Positions 1-9,569 of a stretch of 61,611 bases of DNA are shown piece after piece. The notes under the pieces are model-generated. The model worked only from the letters and a program-made list of their open reading frames with translations, searched no databases and was not told the DNA's origin. A program made the translations under genes and the position numbers. Positions within the stretch are counted from its first letter, which is position 1; each line of letters opens with the position of its first letter. The stretch covers positions 1 through 61,611 of the forward strand of contig NZ_JAAGWG010000030.1 of the NCBI RefSeq assembly GCF_010682065.1, read 5' to 3'. The stretch comes from Blastococcus saxobsidens (GTDB lineage Bacteria; Actinomycetota; Actinomycetes; Mycobacteriales; Geodermatophilaceae).

Positions 1-63
1 CCACGTTGGCGCCGCCGACCCGCTCGTCCCCAGCTTCCCCGATCCCGAAAAACTGCCAACTAC
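1..63. other. Non-coding left edge, possible mobile-element scar
   Basis: No gene can be supported here. On the minus strand the acyl-CoA ligase homology of the neighbouring fragment stops at about position 80, and the following bases (AGTAGTTGGCAGTTTTTCGG, read on the minus strand) look foreign to it. I have a vague impression that such AT-richer strings occur at ends of actinobacterial insertion sequences, but I cannot confirm this. It may be a scar of the event that truncated both neighbouring ligase fragments. Confidence 0.25.
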
Positions 64-258
64 TTGACGCGGGACATTCGGCAGCTCGTCGACGAAGTGC
101 ACCGTGCGCGGGTAGGCGTGGGCGGTGAACTCGTCCTTGACCAGTTGCTGCAGCTCGGCGGCGAGCTCCTCGTCGCCGCTGTCGCCTGAGCGGAGGACTA
201 CGAAGGCCTCCAGCACCTCTCCGCGCAGCTCGTCGGGCACGCCGATGACGGCGGTCTC
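64..258 (-). pseudogene. Inverted fragment of an acyl-CoA synthetase C-terminal domain
   Basis: Read from 258 down, the minus strand is open and encodes residues typical of the AMP-binding enzyme C-terminal domain: ETAVIGVPDELRGEVLEAFV, followed about 35 residues later by YPRTVHFVDELP. In intact enzymes the second motif leads into the A10 lysine segment (SGK); here similarity stops just before it, so the catalytic lysine is missing. No start codon, N-terminal domain or A1-A7 motifs exist. It lies head-to-head with the truncated ligase on the plus strand, so two ligase pieces meet at about position 258. Likely a rearrangement remnant or an assembly chimera. Confidence 0.6.
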
Positions 259-259
259 C

Positions 260-1558
260 ATGCTCACCGCGGGTGAGGTCGCCTACATCCTCGAGCACGC
301 CGGCGCCAGCGCGGTCGTGGTGGAGGACGCGTTGCTGCCGGTCATGCAGGAGGCGCTCGAGACGGCCGACCGGGAGGCGGCGGTGACGGTGCGCGGCGTC
401 CTCGGGAGTAACGCCGATGGCCTCCCCGACGGCTGGGAACCGCTGGAGGCCTGGTCGTCACACGACGACTTCGACGCGCCTCAGGTGGCGATCGCCGACG
501 ACGACGTGCTGCAGCTCATGTACACGAGCGGGACCGAGTCGCAGCCCAAGGGCGTGATGATGACCAGCCGCAGCCTGGTCAGCCAGTACGTGAGCTGCCT
601 GCTCGACGGCAGGTTCGCGGCTGAGGACGTCGCGCTGCACGCCCTCCCGCTGTTCCACGTCGCGGCCCAGCACTGCTTCCTCATGCCGAACATCTACCTG
701 GGGGGCACCAACATCGTCCTCGACGGCCCCGATCCCGCGACCGTCCTGGCGGCGATCGAGCGCGAGAAGGTGACCAGCCTGTTCTGTCCGCCGACCGTCT
801 GGATCGCCCTTCTGCGGCACCCCGACTTCGATACCCGCGACCTGTCCTCCCTGGCCAAGGGCTACTACGGCGCGTCGATCATGCCGGTGGAGATCGTCAA
901 GGAGCTGCGCACGCGACTGCCCGCCATGGCGCTGTTCAACTTCTACGGTCAGACCGAGATGTCCGCTATCGCCCTCGTGCTCTCCCCCGAGGACCAGCTG
1001 CGCAAGCCCGGCTCGGCCGGGCTTCCGGCGGTCAACGTGGAGACAATCCTGGTCGACGACCAGGATCGCCCCGTGGGGCCTGGAGTGGAAGGCGAGATGG
1101 TGCACCGCAGCCCGCACGCCACCGCCGGCTACTGGAACGCGCCGGACAAGACCGAGGAGGCGTTCCGGGGTGGCTGGTTCCACAGCGGCGACCTCGGCGT
1201 GATGGACGACGACGGCTACATCACCGTGGTCGACCGCAAGAAGGACATGATCAAGTCCGGCGGTGAGAACGTCGCCAGCCGCGAGGTGGAGGAGGTCATC
1301 TACCAGCACCCTGCCGTCGCGGAGGTCGCGGTCTTCGGCATTCCGCATCCGAGATGGATCGAGGCCGTCGTTGCGGTGGTCGTTCCCCGACCGGGGCAGA
1401 CGGTCGACGAAGAGGACGTCGTTCGGTTCTGCCGGGACCGTCTGGCCGGCTTCAAGAGTCCGAAGTACCTCGCCGTCAGCGACGCCCTGCCCAAGAACGC
1501 GAGCGGCAAGATCCTCAAGCGCGACCTGCGGACGACGTTCGCCCACCTGGCCGGCTGA
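260..1558 (+). pseudogene. 5'-truncated acyl-CoA ligase (AMP-dependent synthetase)
   Basis: Adenylate-forming enzyme that activates a carboxylic acid to its acyl-CoA through an acyl-AMP. Visible core motifs are the P-loop-like YTSGTESQPKGV (about residue 87 from the ATG at 260), YGQTE, the hinge region GWFHSGDLG followed by DRKKDMIKSGGENV, and the C-terminal lysine motif PKNASGKILKRDLR. Only about 432 residues remain, against about 500-520 normally. Family similarity begins abruptly at MLTAGEVAYILEHAGA, which is normally preceded by 70-80 residues. Codons upstream of 260 are the antisense of the inverted ligase fragment, so the true 5' end is lost. The ATG at 260 is the first in-frame one inside homology, without a convincing ribosome site. 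The stop lies two bases before the next gene, suggesting a former operon with the acyl-CoA dehydrogenase. Confidence 0.75.
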
Positions 1559-1560
1559 CC

Positions 1561-2747
1561 GTGCTGTACCCCGACGTCGGACGCTCCCGCGGCACGGACT
1601 ACTTCCTGTTGCACGACGAGCTCACGGTGCAGGAGCGCGATCTCTGGACCCGGACCCGGGACTTCGTCGACCGGGAGGTGCTACCGAGCATCGGGGACTA
1701 CTGGGATCGCGCCGAGTTCCCCTTTCCGCTGGTGGAGAAGTTGGCCGCCCTGGGCGTCGTCGGAGAGGGAATCGAGGGCTACGGCTGCCCGGCGATGAGC
1801 CCGGTCGCGGTGGGGCTGGTGCACATGGAGCTCAACCGCGGCGACGGCAGCCTGGGCGCGTTCCTGGCGATCCAGGCCGGTCTGGTCATGAAGGCGATCC
1901 ACCTCCTCGGGTCCGAGGAGCAACGCGTGCGCTGGTTGCCCCGGCTGGCACGGCTGGAGGCGATCGGCGCCTTCGGTCTCACCGAGCCGTTGCACGGCTC
2001 CGACTCCATCGCGCTGGAGACGACGGCACAGCGCGACGGGGACCACGTCGTCCTGAACGGGGACAAGCGCTGGATCGGCAATGCCAGTTTCGCCGACGTC
2101 ACCGTGCTCTGGGCGCGGGACTCGGCGGACGGAGCGGTGAAGGGCTTCCTCGTCGAGAAGGGCACCCCGGGCTTCACGGCCGACGTCATGACGCGCAAGG
2201 CTTCGGTGCGCGCCGTCTGGCAGACCGACATCTCCCTCCGGGACGTGCGCGTCCCGGCCGGGAACCAGCTACCGGACGCGACCTCGTTCAAGGCCGCCGG
2301 ACAGGTTCTCGCCGGCAGCCGCACCCTGGTCGCCTGGATGGCTCTCGGACATGCGGTGGCCGCGTACGAGTGCGCCCTCACCTACGCCACGCAGCGGATG
2401 CAGTTCGACAAGCCCCTCGCCGCCTTCCAGCTCGTGCAGGAGAAGCTGGTGTCGATGCTGGCCGAAGTCACCGCCATGCAGCTGTACTGCTTCCGGCTGG
2501 CGAAGCTGGACGAGGACGGCCGCTTGACCGAGACCATGGCAGCCCTGGGAAACGGAACAACGCCCGCAAGGCTCGCCAGGTGATCGCCGAAGCTCGCGAC
2601 ATCCTCAGCGGGAACGGCATCTTGTTGGACTACCACGTCATGCGCCACATGGCCGACATCGAGGCGCTCTACACGTTCGAGGGCACCGACAGCATCCAAG
2701 CGCTCATCGTCGGACGAGACATCACCGGCAACAGCAGCTTCCGTTGA
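1561..2747 (+). pseudogene. Acyl-CoA dehydrogenase, glutaryl-CoA dehydrogenase-like, single frameshift
   Basis: FAD-dependent acyl-CoA dehydrogenase. KRWIGNASFADVTVLWARD and the C-terminal YTFEGTDSIQALIVGRDITG, with the expected catalytic Glu in FEGT, resemble glutaryl-CoA dehydrogenase (oxidative decarboxylation to crotonyl-CoA). The FAD/substrate motif FGLTEPLHGSDS is present. The reading frame from the GTG at 1561 runs to about residue 329 and then hits a stop at 2583. The conserved remainder (KRNNARKARQVIAEARDIL onward) is in another frame. One missing base within CTGGGAAACGG (2545-2555) restores a full-length protein of about 395 residues. It is either a recent pseudogene or a base-calling error. 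The gene starts 2 bases after the ligase stop. Confidence 0.8.
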
Positions 2748-2963
2748 GATCCTGCCCTGCCGGTCCCTCGATGCGCCCGCCTCGACGCGCTGGCCGGCCC
2801 CGGCAGTCATCCACGTGAAGGTGATGCGGTGAACCCGGCGCACTCTCGGGTCGACGGTCGCGGAAAGGCCGTCGAGGGCAACACGTCGGGCAGCTGATGA
2901 TCCGGGCGACCTCACGCCGGAATGGCCCCGTAAGGCGCCGTGGGGATCCTTCCCTGTCCCGCC
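2748..2963. other. Convergent intergenic region with weak hairpin
   Basis: No coding sequence is supported between the convergent dehydrogenase and thioesterase genes. A 7-bp inverted repeat, TCGACGG (2851-2857) with CCGTCGA (2869-2875) and an 11-base loop, could act as a bidirectional terminator, but it is weak and lacks a T tract. Confidence 0.3.
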
Positions 2964-3530
2964 TCATATCGGGCCGTCCTCCGGCACCTCAGCCGGGGAG
3001 GACTGCCGGATCTCCTCGGTAGCCCGCGCGATCGCCCTGCGCAGCTCGAGCCGACGCTCGGCGGCCCGGTGCCGGCGGATCTCCTCCGCCGTCCGTGGCT
3101 GCCAGGGCGGCACCGGCACCGAACGGCGGTCCGGCCCGACCGCGACCATCGTGAAGTAGCAGCTGTTGGTGTGCCGCACCGTCTGAGCGACGAGATCCTG
3201 GGTTGTCACACGGACGCCGATCTCCATCGACGTCCGACCGGTGCGGTTCACGCTGGCCTCGAACGTCACCAGCTCCCCCACGTGGATCGGCTCGCGGAAG
3301 ACCACCTGGTCGACCGACAAGGTGACGGCGTAATTGCGCGCGTACCGGGTGGCGCAGGTGTAGGCCACCTGATCGAGGTACTTGAGCAGGGTGCCGCCAT
3401 GGACATTGCCGGCGAAGTTGGACATGTCCGGGGTCATGAGAATGGTCATGGACAACCGGTGCCGCTCGCCGTGCGTGGCTGGTGGAAGCTCCTCACGACG
3501 GAGGAGCGAGGAAGGGTCCGGAGCTGTCAC
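2964..3530 (-). CDS. Hotdog-fold acyl-CoA thioesterase
   Basis: A 188-residue protein of the acyl-CoA hydrolase (YciA/BFIT-like) hotdog family, which hydrolyses acyl-CoAs to free acid and CoA in the cytoplasm. The diagnostic stretch is [20 protein letters not shown], with the HGG turn and catalytic acid region, then [19 protein letters not shown] and [15 protein letters not shown]. The C-terminus is an Arg/Glu-rich predicted helix. The start is the GTG at 3530, which overlaps the folD stop as GTGA and has a good ribosome site (AGGGAAGG) inside folD, so translation is coupled. Its role next to folate genes is unclear; it might recover CoA or belong to the neighbouring acyl-CoA genes. The substrate cannot be told from sequence. 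Confidence 0.8.
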   Translation of the reverse strand: MTAPDPSSLLRREELPPATHGERHRLSMTILMTPDMSNFAGNVHGGTLLKYLDQVAYTCATRYARNYAVTLSVDQVVFREPIHVGELVTFEASVNRTGRTSMEIGVRVTTQDLVAQTVRHTNSCYFTMVAVGPDRRSVPVPPWQPRTAEEIRRHRAAERRLELRRAIARATEEIRQSSPAEVPEDGPI

Positions 3531-4429
3531 CTTCCCTGCCGCGAGGTGATCGACGGGACAGGCTGTTCGGCGGCGGCTGCGCGGCGTTCGGCCAGCTCGA
3601 TGACGTTGCGCAGCAGCATGGCCCGCGTCATGGGCCCCACACCGCCGGTCGCCCGGGTCCACTTCCCCGCCACCTCTTCGACGCCCGGATGGACGTCACC
3701 GAGGATGCCCTCGACCGTGCGCGTGATGCCCACGGAGAGCACCGTCGCGCCCGGTTTCACCCAGTAGGGCTTCACGAGGTGTGCGACTCCGGCCGCAGCG
3801 ATCACCACATCGGCGACGCGCGTGTGAGCCGCGACGTCCACCGTCGCCTCGTGGCACAGGGTCACCGTTGCGTGCTCCGTGGGCCGCGTGAGCATGAGCC
3901 CCAGCGGGCGTCCCACGGTCGTCCCGCACCCGATCACGCAGAACTGGGCTCCCGTGATCGGCACGTCGTTGCGACGGAGCAGCTCCAGGATCCCTTGCGG
4001 GGTGCAGGGCACGGTGCCGGGTTCGCCGAGGACGAGGCGCCCCAGGTTGATGGGATGCAACCCGTCCGCATCCTTGTCGGGATCTATCGCCCGCAGGACC
4101 AGCCTCATGTCCACGTGCGCAGGCAGGGGAAGCTGCACGATGAAGCCCGAGCAGCGGGGATCGCGGTTCAGCTCCTCTACAGCCTGGAGCAGCTCCCGCT
4201 GCGGGACGTTCTGCGGGAGCTCGACCCGGATCGACTCGATCCCGATCTCGTCGCAGTCCCGGTGCTTGCCGGCCACGTAGGACCGAGATCCCGCATCGTC
4301 GCCGACCAGGATCGTCCCCAGACCGGGTCGGCGGCCGGCATCTGCCAGTCGCTCGACGCGAGCACGCAACTCCGCCTTGATCTCGCGCGCCGCGAGATTG
4401 CCGTCGATGACGGCCGCTTTCGACTTCAT
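3527..4429 (-). CDS. folD: Bifunctional methylene-THF dehydrogenase / methenyl-THF cyclohydrolase
   Basis: Converts 5,10-methylene-THF to methenyl-THF with NADP and then to 10-formyl-THF. Landmarks are the catalytic Lys in [15 protein letters not shown], the substrate motif [22 protein letters not shown], the dinucleotide site [13 protein letters not shown] (Cys where Arg is more usual) and the C-terminal [11 protein letters not shown]. From the ATG at 4429 it is 300 residues, close to the family norm; an ATG at 4468 would add 13 residues. It is divergent from the MABO-like demethylase and coupled to the downstream thioesterase. In pAO1 the N-methylaminobutyrate oxidase gene is in an operon with folD and purU, so this copy likely processes the methylene-THF made by that enzyme rather than serving only housekeeping folate metabolism. 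Confidence 0.92.
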   Translation of the reverse strand: MKSKAAVIDGNLAAREIKAELRARVERLADAGRRPGLGTILVGDDAGSRSYVAGKHRDCDEIGIESIRVELPQNVPQRELLQAVEELNRDPRCSGFIVQLPLPAHVDMRLVLRAIDPDKDADGLHPINLGRLVLGEPGTVPCTPQGILELLRRNDVPITGAQFCVIGCGTTVGRPLGLMLTRPTEHATVTLCHEATVDVAAHTRVADVVIAAAGVAHLVKPYWVKPGATVLSVGITRTVEGILGDVHPGVEEVAGKWTRATGGVGPMTRAMLLRNVIELAERRAAAAEQPVPSITSRQGR

Positions 4430-4649
4430 CGGTCCGTGGGCCCTTCCCGGCGTGCTGTCGCTCGGCACGCATGCCAGCCGCCGTGCCGCAGGCTCCCGGC
4501 GGCCCTCTTGCCGTCGTCACTGTCACGGGTCCGCACCCCGTCTGGGAACTGGACGATCGAACAACCGGAGCCGCCTCGTCTAGACACGCGCGGCATTGCT
4601 GGCCTCGCTCCGCGCGATCACCGTGGGCGCGCAAACGAAGGAGGAGGCC
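4430..4649. promoter_or_regulatory. Divergent promoter region folD / demethylase
   Basis: This 220-base gap separates folD (minus) from the MABO-like gene (plus) and must hold both promoters. The clearest element is the ribosome site AGGAGGAGG just upstream of the ATG at 4650. An inverted repeat GCCGCCG (4477-4483) / CGGCGGC (4497-4503) is visible but GC-rich and unremarkable. The CGGATTCCG motif found at other promoters here is absent. Confidence 0.4.
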
Positions 4650-7097
4650 ATGGCGCCACTACTGCCGGCACGAGCACAGGTCGTCATCGTCGGCGGCGGC
4701 ATCATCGGGACCAGCACGGCCTACCACCTCGCCCGCCACGGCTGGACCGACGTGGTGCTGCTCGAGATGAACACCCTGACCTCGGGCACCACCTGGCACG
4801 CGGCGGGCCTGGTCACCCAGGCGCGAGGCACGGACGGGACGCGTCGCATCGTCAAGCGCAGTCTCGAAATCTTCAAGAACCTGGAGCAGGACACGGGCTT
4901 CGCCACCGGATTCGTGGAGACCGGGACCCTGAATGTCGCGGCCTCGCCGGAGCGCATGGACGAACTGCGCCACCAGGCGAGCGCGGTGCGCGGCAGCGGG
5001 GTCGAAGCGACCCTGCTGGACGTCGATCAGACCCTCGAGCGCCACCCCCTGCTCAACCCGGAGGGTCTCCACGGCAGCCTCTTCTTCCCGCACGACGGTC
5101 GTGGCAGCGCGACCGACACCACGATCTCGCTGGCCCGGGGCGCCTCCGCCCGCGGCGCGAAGATCCTCGAGGGCGTCACCGCCACCGGTGTGACCACGCG
5201 GGCCGGCCGGGTTACCGGCGTGCAGACGGATCAGGGCGAGATCGAGGCGGAGTACATCGTCAACGCCACCGGCATGTGGGGGCGCGAGTTCGGAGCCACC
5301 GCCGGCGTCCGGCTGCCGCTGCAGGCGCTGGCGCACTACTACGTCGTCACCGAGGCCATCCCCGGTCTGCCGCGCAACCTGCCAACGGTCAAGAGCGGCG
5401 ACGAGTACGCGTACATCAAGGACGAGGCCGGCGCGCTCATGGTGGGCTTCTTCGAGCCCGGCAGCTATCCGTGGGCGAGCACGGGCATCCCGCAGAGCAA
5501 GGGCTTTGTCCAGCTGCCCGAGGACTGGGACCATCTGGGGCCCTTCTACGAGACGATCATCGAGCGGATGCCCGTTCTGGCGGACGCCGGCATCCGGCTG
5601 CACTTCTGCGGTCCCGAGAGCTTCACGCCCGACGGTCAGTACCACCTCGGTGAGGCGCCTGATCTGAAGAACTACTTCGTGGCCGCCGGGTTCAACTCGG
5701 TGGGCTTCCTGTCCGGGCCCGGCGCCGGCGCGGTGCTCGCGGACTGGATCGTCGAAGGCCGCAGCTCGATCGACCTGCCGGAGGCGGATCCGGCCCGTGT
5801 GCAGCGCCATGAGACGAACCGCCGGTTCCTCGAGCGGCGCGTCGTCGAGTACCTCGACGAGTCCTACGAGATCCACTGGCCCTTTCAGCAGCGGACGAGC
5901 GCCCGGCCCCTGCGGGTGAGCCCCCTCTACGAGCGGACCGAGGCAGCAGGTGCGGTCTTCGGGGAGCTGGCGGGGTGGGAGCGGGCCAACTGGTACGCCC
6001 CCGAGGGGGTGAGCAGGGAGTACCGGTACAGCTTTGGACCGCAGAACTGGTTCGAGCACTCCGCCGCCGAGCACCGGGCGATCCGGGAGGACGTCGGTGT
6101 GATCGACACCTCGTCGTTCGGCAAGCTCCTGGTCCAGGGCCGCGACGCACTCGCCGTCCTCCAGCGCCTGTCGGTCAACGACATCGCCGTGGACGTCGGC
6201 CGCATCGTCTACACGCAGTGGCTGAACGAGCACGCCGGCATCGAGGCGGACGTCACCGTCACCCGCCTCGCCGAGGACCAGTTCCTCGTGCTGTCGGGGC
6301 CGGCGACGGTGAACCGCGACCTCGCCCGGCTCCGCCGCCACATCGGCCCGGATGACTTTTGCACGGTCGCCGACGTCACCGGCACCATGGCGATGCTCGC
6401 GGTCATGGGCCCGAATGCGCGGCGACTCCTCCAGCCGCTCACGGATGCTGACCTGTCGAACGAGGCGTTCCCCTTCGGGACGTCCCGCGAGATCGATCTC
6501 GGCTTCGGCTTCGTCCGCGCCACCCGGGTCACCTACGTCGGTGAGCTCGGCTGGGAACTGCTGATCCCCTCCGACATCGCCCGGCACATCTGGGACACGC
6601 TTCTCACGCCGGAGGGCGACGCCGGCCCGCGCCCCGTCGGCTACCACGCGATGAACTCGTTGCGCCTCGAGAAGGGCTACCGCAGCTGGGGTCACGACAT
6701 CTCGTCAGGGGACAACCTCCTCGAGGCGGGTCTCGGCTTCACGGCCAAGTGGGACAAGCCGGGCGGCTTCATCGGGCGGGAAGCGCTTCTCGCGGCCAAG
6801 GAAGCGGGCGTGTCCCGTCGGTTGGTCCAGTTCGTCCTCGCCGATCCCGCGGCCCACCTCTTCCACGACGAGCCCATTCACCGTGATGGCGAACTGGTGG
6901 GCCGAGTCGCATCGGCGCAGTACGGCCACACCCTCGGTGGAGCGGTGGCTCTCGGCTGGGTGTCCGCTCCCGGGCCGGTGGAGCGGGGATGGTTCGAGTC
7001 AGCCGTCTACACCATCGAGGTGGCCGACCGCCGGCTGCCGGCGCAGGCCTCTCTCCGCCCCATGTACGACCCCACGTCCGAGAGGCCGAAGAGTTGA
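4650..7097 (+). CDS. mabO: FAD/folate demethylating oxidase, gamma-N-methylaminobutyrate oxidase-like
   Basis: An 815-residue enzyme with an N-terminal DAO-type FAD domain (VVIVGGGIIGTSTAYHLARHG at about residue 11) and a C-terminal GcvT/aminomethyltransferase-like folate domain (about 430-800). This is the dimethylglycine/sarcosine dehydrogenase architecture. TTWHAAGL carries Trp49-His50, matching the Trp-His pair of pAO1 MABO whose His binds FAD covalently. Such enzymes oxidise an N-methyl group and hand it to THF as 5,10-methylene-THF. A strong ribosome site fixes the ATG at 4650. The purU start overlaps its stop, and folD is divergent, reproducing the mabO-purU-folD set of pAO1. In this context gamma-N-methylaminobutyrate, giving GABA, is the best substrate guess; dimethylglycine or sarcosine are the alternatives. 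Confidence 0.85.
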   Translation: MAPLLPARAQVVIVGGGIIGTSTAYHLARHGWTDVVLLEMNTLTSGTTWHAAGLVTQARGTDGTRRIVKRSLEIFKNLEQDTGFATGFVETGTLNVAASPERMDELRHQASAVRGSGVEATLLDVDQTLERHPLLNPEGLHGSLFFPHDGRGSATDTTISLARGASARGAKILEGVTATGVTTRAGRVTGVQTDQGEIEAEYIVNATGMWGREFGATAGVRLPLQALAHYYVVTEAIPGLPRNLPTVKSGDEYAYIKDEAGALMVGFFEPGSYPWASTGIPQSKGFVQLPEDWDHLGPFYETIIERMPVLADAGIRLHFCGPESFTPDGQYHLGEAPDLKNYFVAAGFNSVGFLSGPGAGAVLADWIVEGRSSIDLPEADPARVQRHETNRRFLERRVVEYLDESYEIHWPFQQRTSARPLRVSPLYERTEAAGAVFGELAGWERANWYAPEGVSREYRYSFGPQNWFEHSAAEHRAIREDVGVIDTSSFGKLLVQGRDALAVLQRLSVNDIAVDVGRIVYTQWLNEHAGIEADVTVTRLAEDQFLVLSGPATVNRDLARLRRHIGPDDFCTVADVTGTMAMLAVMGPNARRLLQPLTDADLSNEAFPFGTSREIDLGFGFVRATRVTYVGELGWELLIPSDIARHIWDTLLTPEGDAGPRPVGYHAMNSLRLEKGYRSWGHDISSGDNLLEAGLGFTAKWDKPGGFIGREALLAAKEAGVSRRLVQFVLADPAAHLFHDEPIHRDGELVGRVASAQYGHTLGGAVALGWVSAPGPVERGWFESAVYTIEVADRRLPAQASLRPMYDPTSERPKS

Positions 7098-7945
7098 ACA
7101 CCGACGTCGTCCTGAAGCTCTCCTGCCTGGACCGCCCCGCCATCGTGGCGACAGTGGCCGGCTTCCTCGCCGATCGCGGGTTCACCATCCGGGACAGCCA
7201 GCAGTTCGGTGACGAGGACACCGGGCTGTTCTTCATGCGGGTGCACGCCGGCAGCATCGACGATGTCAAGGTGGACGAGTTGCGCACCGCCTTCGAGGAG
7301 GTGGCCGAGCGGTTCGCGATGAATTGGAGCCTCCACGACACGACGGCTCCGCACCGGTTGCTCGTCATGGTGTCCCGGCACGACCACTGCCTCAACGACC
7401 TGCTCCACCGGATGCGAACCGGTGCGCTCCCCGCGCAGATCGTCGCCGTCGTCTCCAACCACGACGACCTGCGTGAGCTGGTGGAATGGCACGGCGTTCC
7501 GTTCCACCACGTCCCCGTCACAGCGGAGACCAAGTCGCAGGCCGAGGACGAGCTGCGCCGCCTCGTGGATGAGTACGAGGCCGACACCGTGGTGCTCGCG
7601 CGCTACATGCAGATCCTGTCGAATTCGCTGTGCGCCGAACTGCACGGACGAGCGATCAATATCCACCACAGCCTACTGCCGAGCTTCAAGGGCGCCCGGC
7701 CCTATTTCCAGGCCCACTCCCGCGGCGTCAAGGTGATCGGCGCGACCGCGCACTACGTCACGGCCGACCTGGATGAGGGCCCCATCATCGAGCAGGACTT
7801 CACCCGCGTGGACCACAGCCTCTCGGCCGCCGACCTCACCGCCGTCGGCCGGGACATCGAGGCGCTGGCTCTCGCACGCGCGGTCACCGCGCACGCCCAA
7901 CAGCGGGTGTTCATCGACGGCAGCAAGACGGTCGTCTTCCGCTGA
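7094..7945 (+). CDS. purU: Formyltetrahydrofolate deformylase
   Basis: Hydrolyses 10-formyl-THF to formate and THF. A 283-residue protein with an N-terminal ACT domain (LKLSCLDRPAIVATVAGFLA) and a C-terminal formyl-transferase fold carrying INIHHSLLPSFKGARPY and GATAHYVTADLDEGPII, with the catalytic Asn, His and Asp region. The start is a TTG at 7094 that overlaps the preceding TGA as TTGA, so it is translationally coupled to the demethylase. Together with FolD it disposes of the one-carbon unit released by N-demethylation and regenerates free THF. Confidence 0.93.
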   Translation: MNTDVVLKLSCLDRPAIVATVAGFLADRGFTIRDSQQFGDEDTGLFFMRVHAGSIDDVKVDELRTAFEEVAERFAMNWSLHDTTAPHRLLVMVSRHDHCLNDLLHRMRTGALPAQIVAVVSNHDDLRELVEWHGVPFHHVPVTAETKSQAEDELRRLVDEYEADTVVLARYMQILSNSLCAELHGRAINIHHSLLPSFKGARPYFQAHSRGVKVIGATAHYVTADLDEGPIIEQDFTRVDHSLSAADLTAVGRDIEALALARAVTAHAQQRVFIDGSKTVVFR

Positions 7946-7973
7946 CGCAGTCCCCGTGCTGACCAACCGGGCT

Positions 7974-7990
7974 CCGGCCCCGTCGGCCGG
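7974..7990 (+). terminator. Possible weak terminator after purU
   Basis: The short hairpin CCGGCC-N5-GGCCGG begins 29 bases after the purU stop. No T tract follows. A larger imperfect feature surrounds it: CCAACCGG at 7963-7970 and CCGGTTGG at 8017-8024. The 159-base gap between purU and the next gene otherwise shows nothing but the ribosome site GAGGA near 8094. Confidence 0.3.
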
Positions 7991-8104
7991 TCGTACACGG
8001 GTACAGATCCCTGTCACCGGTTGGCATCCCGAGCGCATTGCTGCGGCTCCACCGTTGCAGCGACAGTTGCGGTGTTCTCCCGGCAGCTCGTGTGAGGAAT
8101 TCGA

Positions 8105-9514
8105 ATGTCACAGTCGTCCGAACTGACGCCCGCGGCGCGCTCCCTCTGGATGCAGGAGACGCTGGCCCGCGAGAGCGGTACCGGCACGGCCCTACTCGGT
8201 TCGCGGAGGGTCGACGTCTGCGTCGTGGGCGGCGGCCTGACCGGTCTGTGGACGGCGATCCGGGCCAAGGAGCAGGACCCCTCGCTCGAGGTAGCCGTGC
8301 TCGAAGCCGACGTCTGCGGCTCGGGTGCGAGCGGCGTCAACGGTGGGTTCGCCATGACCTGGTGGCCGAAGGTCAAGACGCTCGCGAAGGTCATGGGCAC
8401 CAGCGACGCGCTGCGGATGGCGGCAGCCTCGGAGGCGGCGGTCCGGGACATCGGCGATTTCTGCCGCCGGCACGGCATCGACGCGGCCTTCCAGCCGTCG
8501 GGCTGGCTGTGGGCAGCGACCAACCCCAGCCAGATGGACAGCTGGCAGGCGACGCTCGACGACCTCGCCGTCCTGGGCGCCGAACCCTTCAAGGAGTTGA
8601 GCGCCGCCGAGGTCGCCGAGATGAGTGGCAGCGACCAGCACCTCGGCGGCGTCTTCGAGGCAGGCGTCGCAACCGTCCAGCCGGCGGCGTTGGTCCGGGG
8701 GCTGCGGTCGGCCGCCATCGCGGCCGGTGTCCATGTCTGGGAGCACTCCCCCATGACCGGCCTGCACCGCGGTCGTCAGGGGGTGACCCTCACGACCCCC
8801 GGCGGCACGGTGCTCGCGCAGCGGGTGGCGCTGGCCACGAGTGCCTGGCTGGCCCGATTCCGGGAGATCCGCCGGCACCTGATCGTCCTCGGCAGTGACG
8901 TCATCGCGACTGCGCCGGTCCCGCAACTGCTGGAGGGTTCCGCGCTGCCCGAGGGCCTGGCGATCTCGGACTCGAGGCGGCTGGTGCACTACTACCGGTC
9001 GACCGATGACGGCCGCATCGTGTTCGGGAAGGGCGGAGGCAGGCTGGCGTTCCGCGGCCGCATTGATCGCGAGGAGTGGTCGAAGAACAGCCGCCCCGCC
9101 GATGTGCACGCTCACCTGACGCGGATGTACCCCGCCACCGCGAACACCGACATCACCCACGCATGGTCCGGGCCGGTCGACTACTCAAGCGACGCACTGC
9201 CGTTCTTTGGACGGCTCGGTGGGGACCCCCGAGTGGTCTACGGAGTCGGGTTCTCCGGCAACGGCGTGGGACCGTCCGGCCTCGGCGGCCGGATCATGGC
9301 GTCCCTGCTGCTCGGTGCAGACGACGAGTGGTCGAACAGCCCGATGGTCCGCAAGCCGAGAATGTGGCTGCCGCCGGAGCCGATCCGCTACGTCGGCGGC
9401 CGTGTCGTGCGGACCGCGCTCGTGAACAAGGAGGTTGCGGAGGACGACGGCCGCCGGCCGTCCCGCGTGGCGACCTTATTGGCGAGCCTCGACCCGACGA
9501 GCTTCGTCGGCTGA
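8105..9514 (+). CDS. DAO-family FAD-dependent amine oxidoreductase (copy 1)
   Basis: A 469-residue D-amino-acid-oxidase-superfamily flavoprotein. The N-terminal FAD motif is VCVVGGGLTGLWTAIRAKEQ, followed by GSGASGVNGGF and a C-terminal FAD-binding glycine stretch GVGFSGNGVGPSGLGGRI. The layout is that of glycine oxidase, sarcosine oxidase or gamma-glutamylputrescine oxidase (PuuB/OrdL)-type enzymes. It has no folate domain. A clear paralogue lies at 40602-41993 with the same block order (LWPK/WWPK, GWLWA, SGDGVGPS/SGNGVGPS, WLPPEP). The ATG at 8105 follows GAGGA. Amine oxidation in side-chain catabolism, for example of N-methylaminobutyrate or GABA-type amines, is a reasonable guess; the substrate is unknown. 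It lies downstream of purU on the same strand and may be co-transcribed. Confidence 0.8.
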   Translation: MSQSSELTPAARSLWMQETLARESGTGTALLGSRRVDVCVVGGGLTGLWTAIRAKEQDPSLEVAVLEADVCGSGASGVNGGFAMTWWPKVKTLAKVMGTSDALRMAAASEAAVRDIGDFCRRHGIDAAFQPSGWLWAATNPSQMDSWQATLDDLAVLGAEPFKELSAAEVAEMSGSDQHLGGVFEAGVATVQPAALVRGLRSAAIAAGVHVWEHSPMTGLHRGRQGVTLTTPGGTVLAQRVALATSAWLARFREIRRHLIVLGSDVIATAPVPQLLEGSALPEGLAISDSRRLVHYYRSTDDGRIVFGKGGGRLAFRGRIDREEWSKNSRPADVHAHLTRMYPATANTDITHAWSGPVDYSSDALPFFGRLGGDPRVVYGVGFSGNGVGPSGLGGRIMASLLLGADDEWSNSPMVRKPRMWLPPEPIRYVGGRVVRTALVNKEVAEDDGRRPSRVATLLASLDPTSFVG

Positions 9515-9569
9515 CGGTCCGCGGATGGCCTCGCCCCACCAGCGGCTGGACGACGTCAGCAGCCGCGCG

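Noticed and set aside
458..1546. Long minus-strand open frame opposite the acyl-CoA ligase
   Set aside because: Arg/Val/His-rich composition without domains; the plus strand has clear adenylation motifs. A by-product of high GC.
4659..6695. 678-codon minus-strand frame opposite the MABO-like gene
   Set aside because: No recognisable motif; it mirrors the codon pattern of the plus-strand enzyme, whose two domains are unambiguous.
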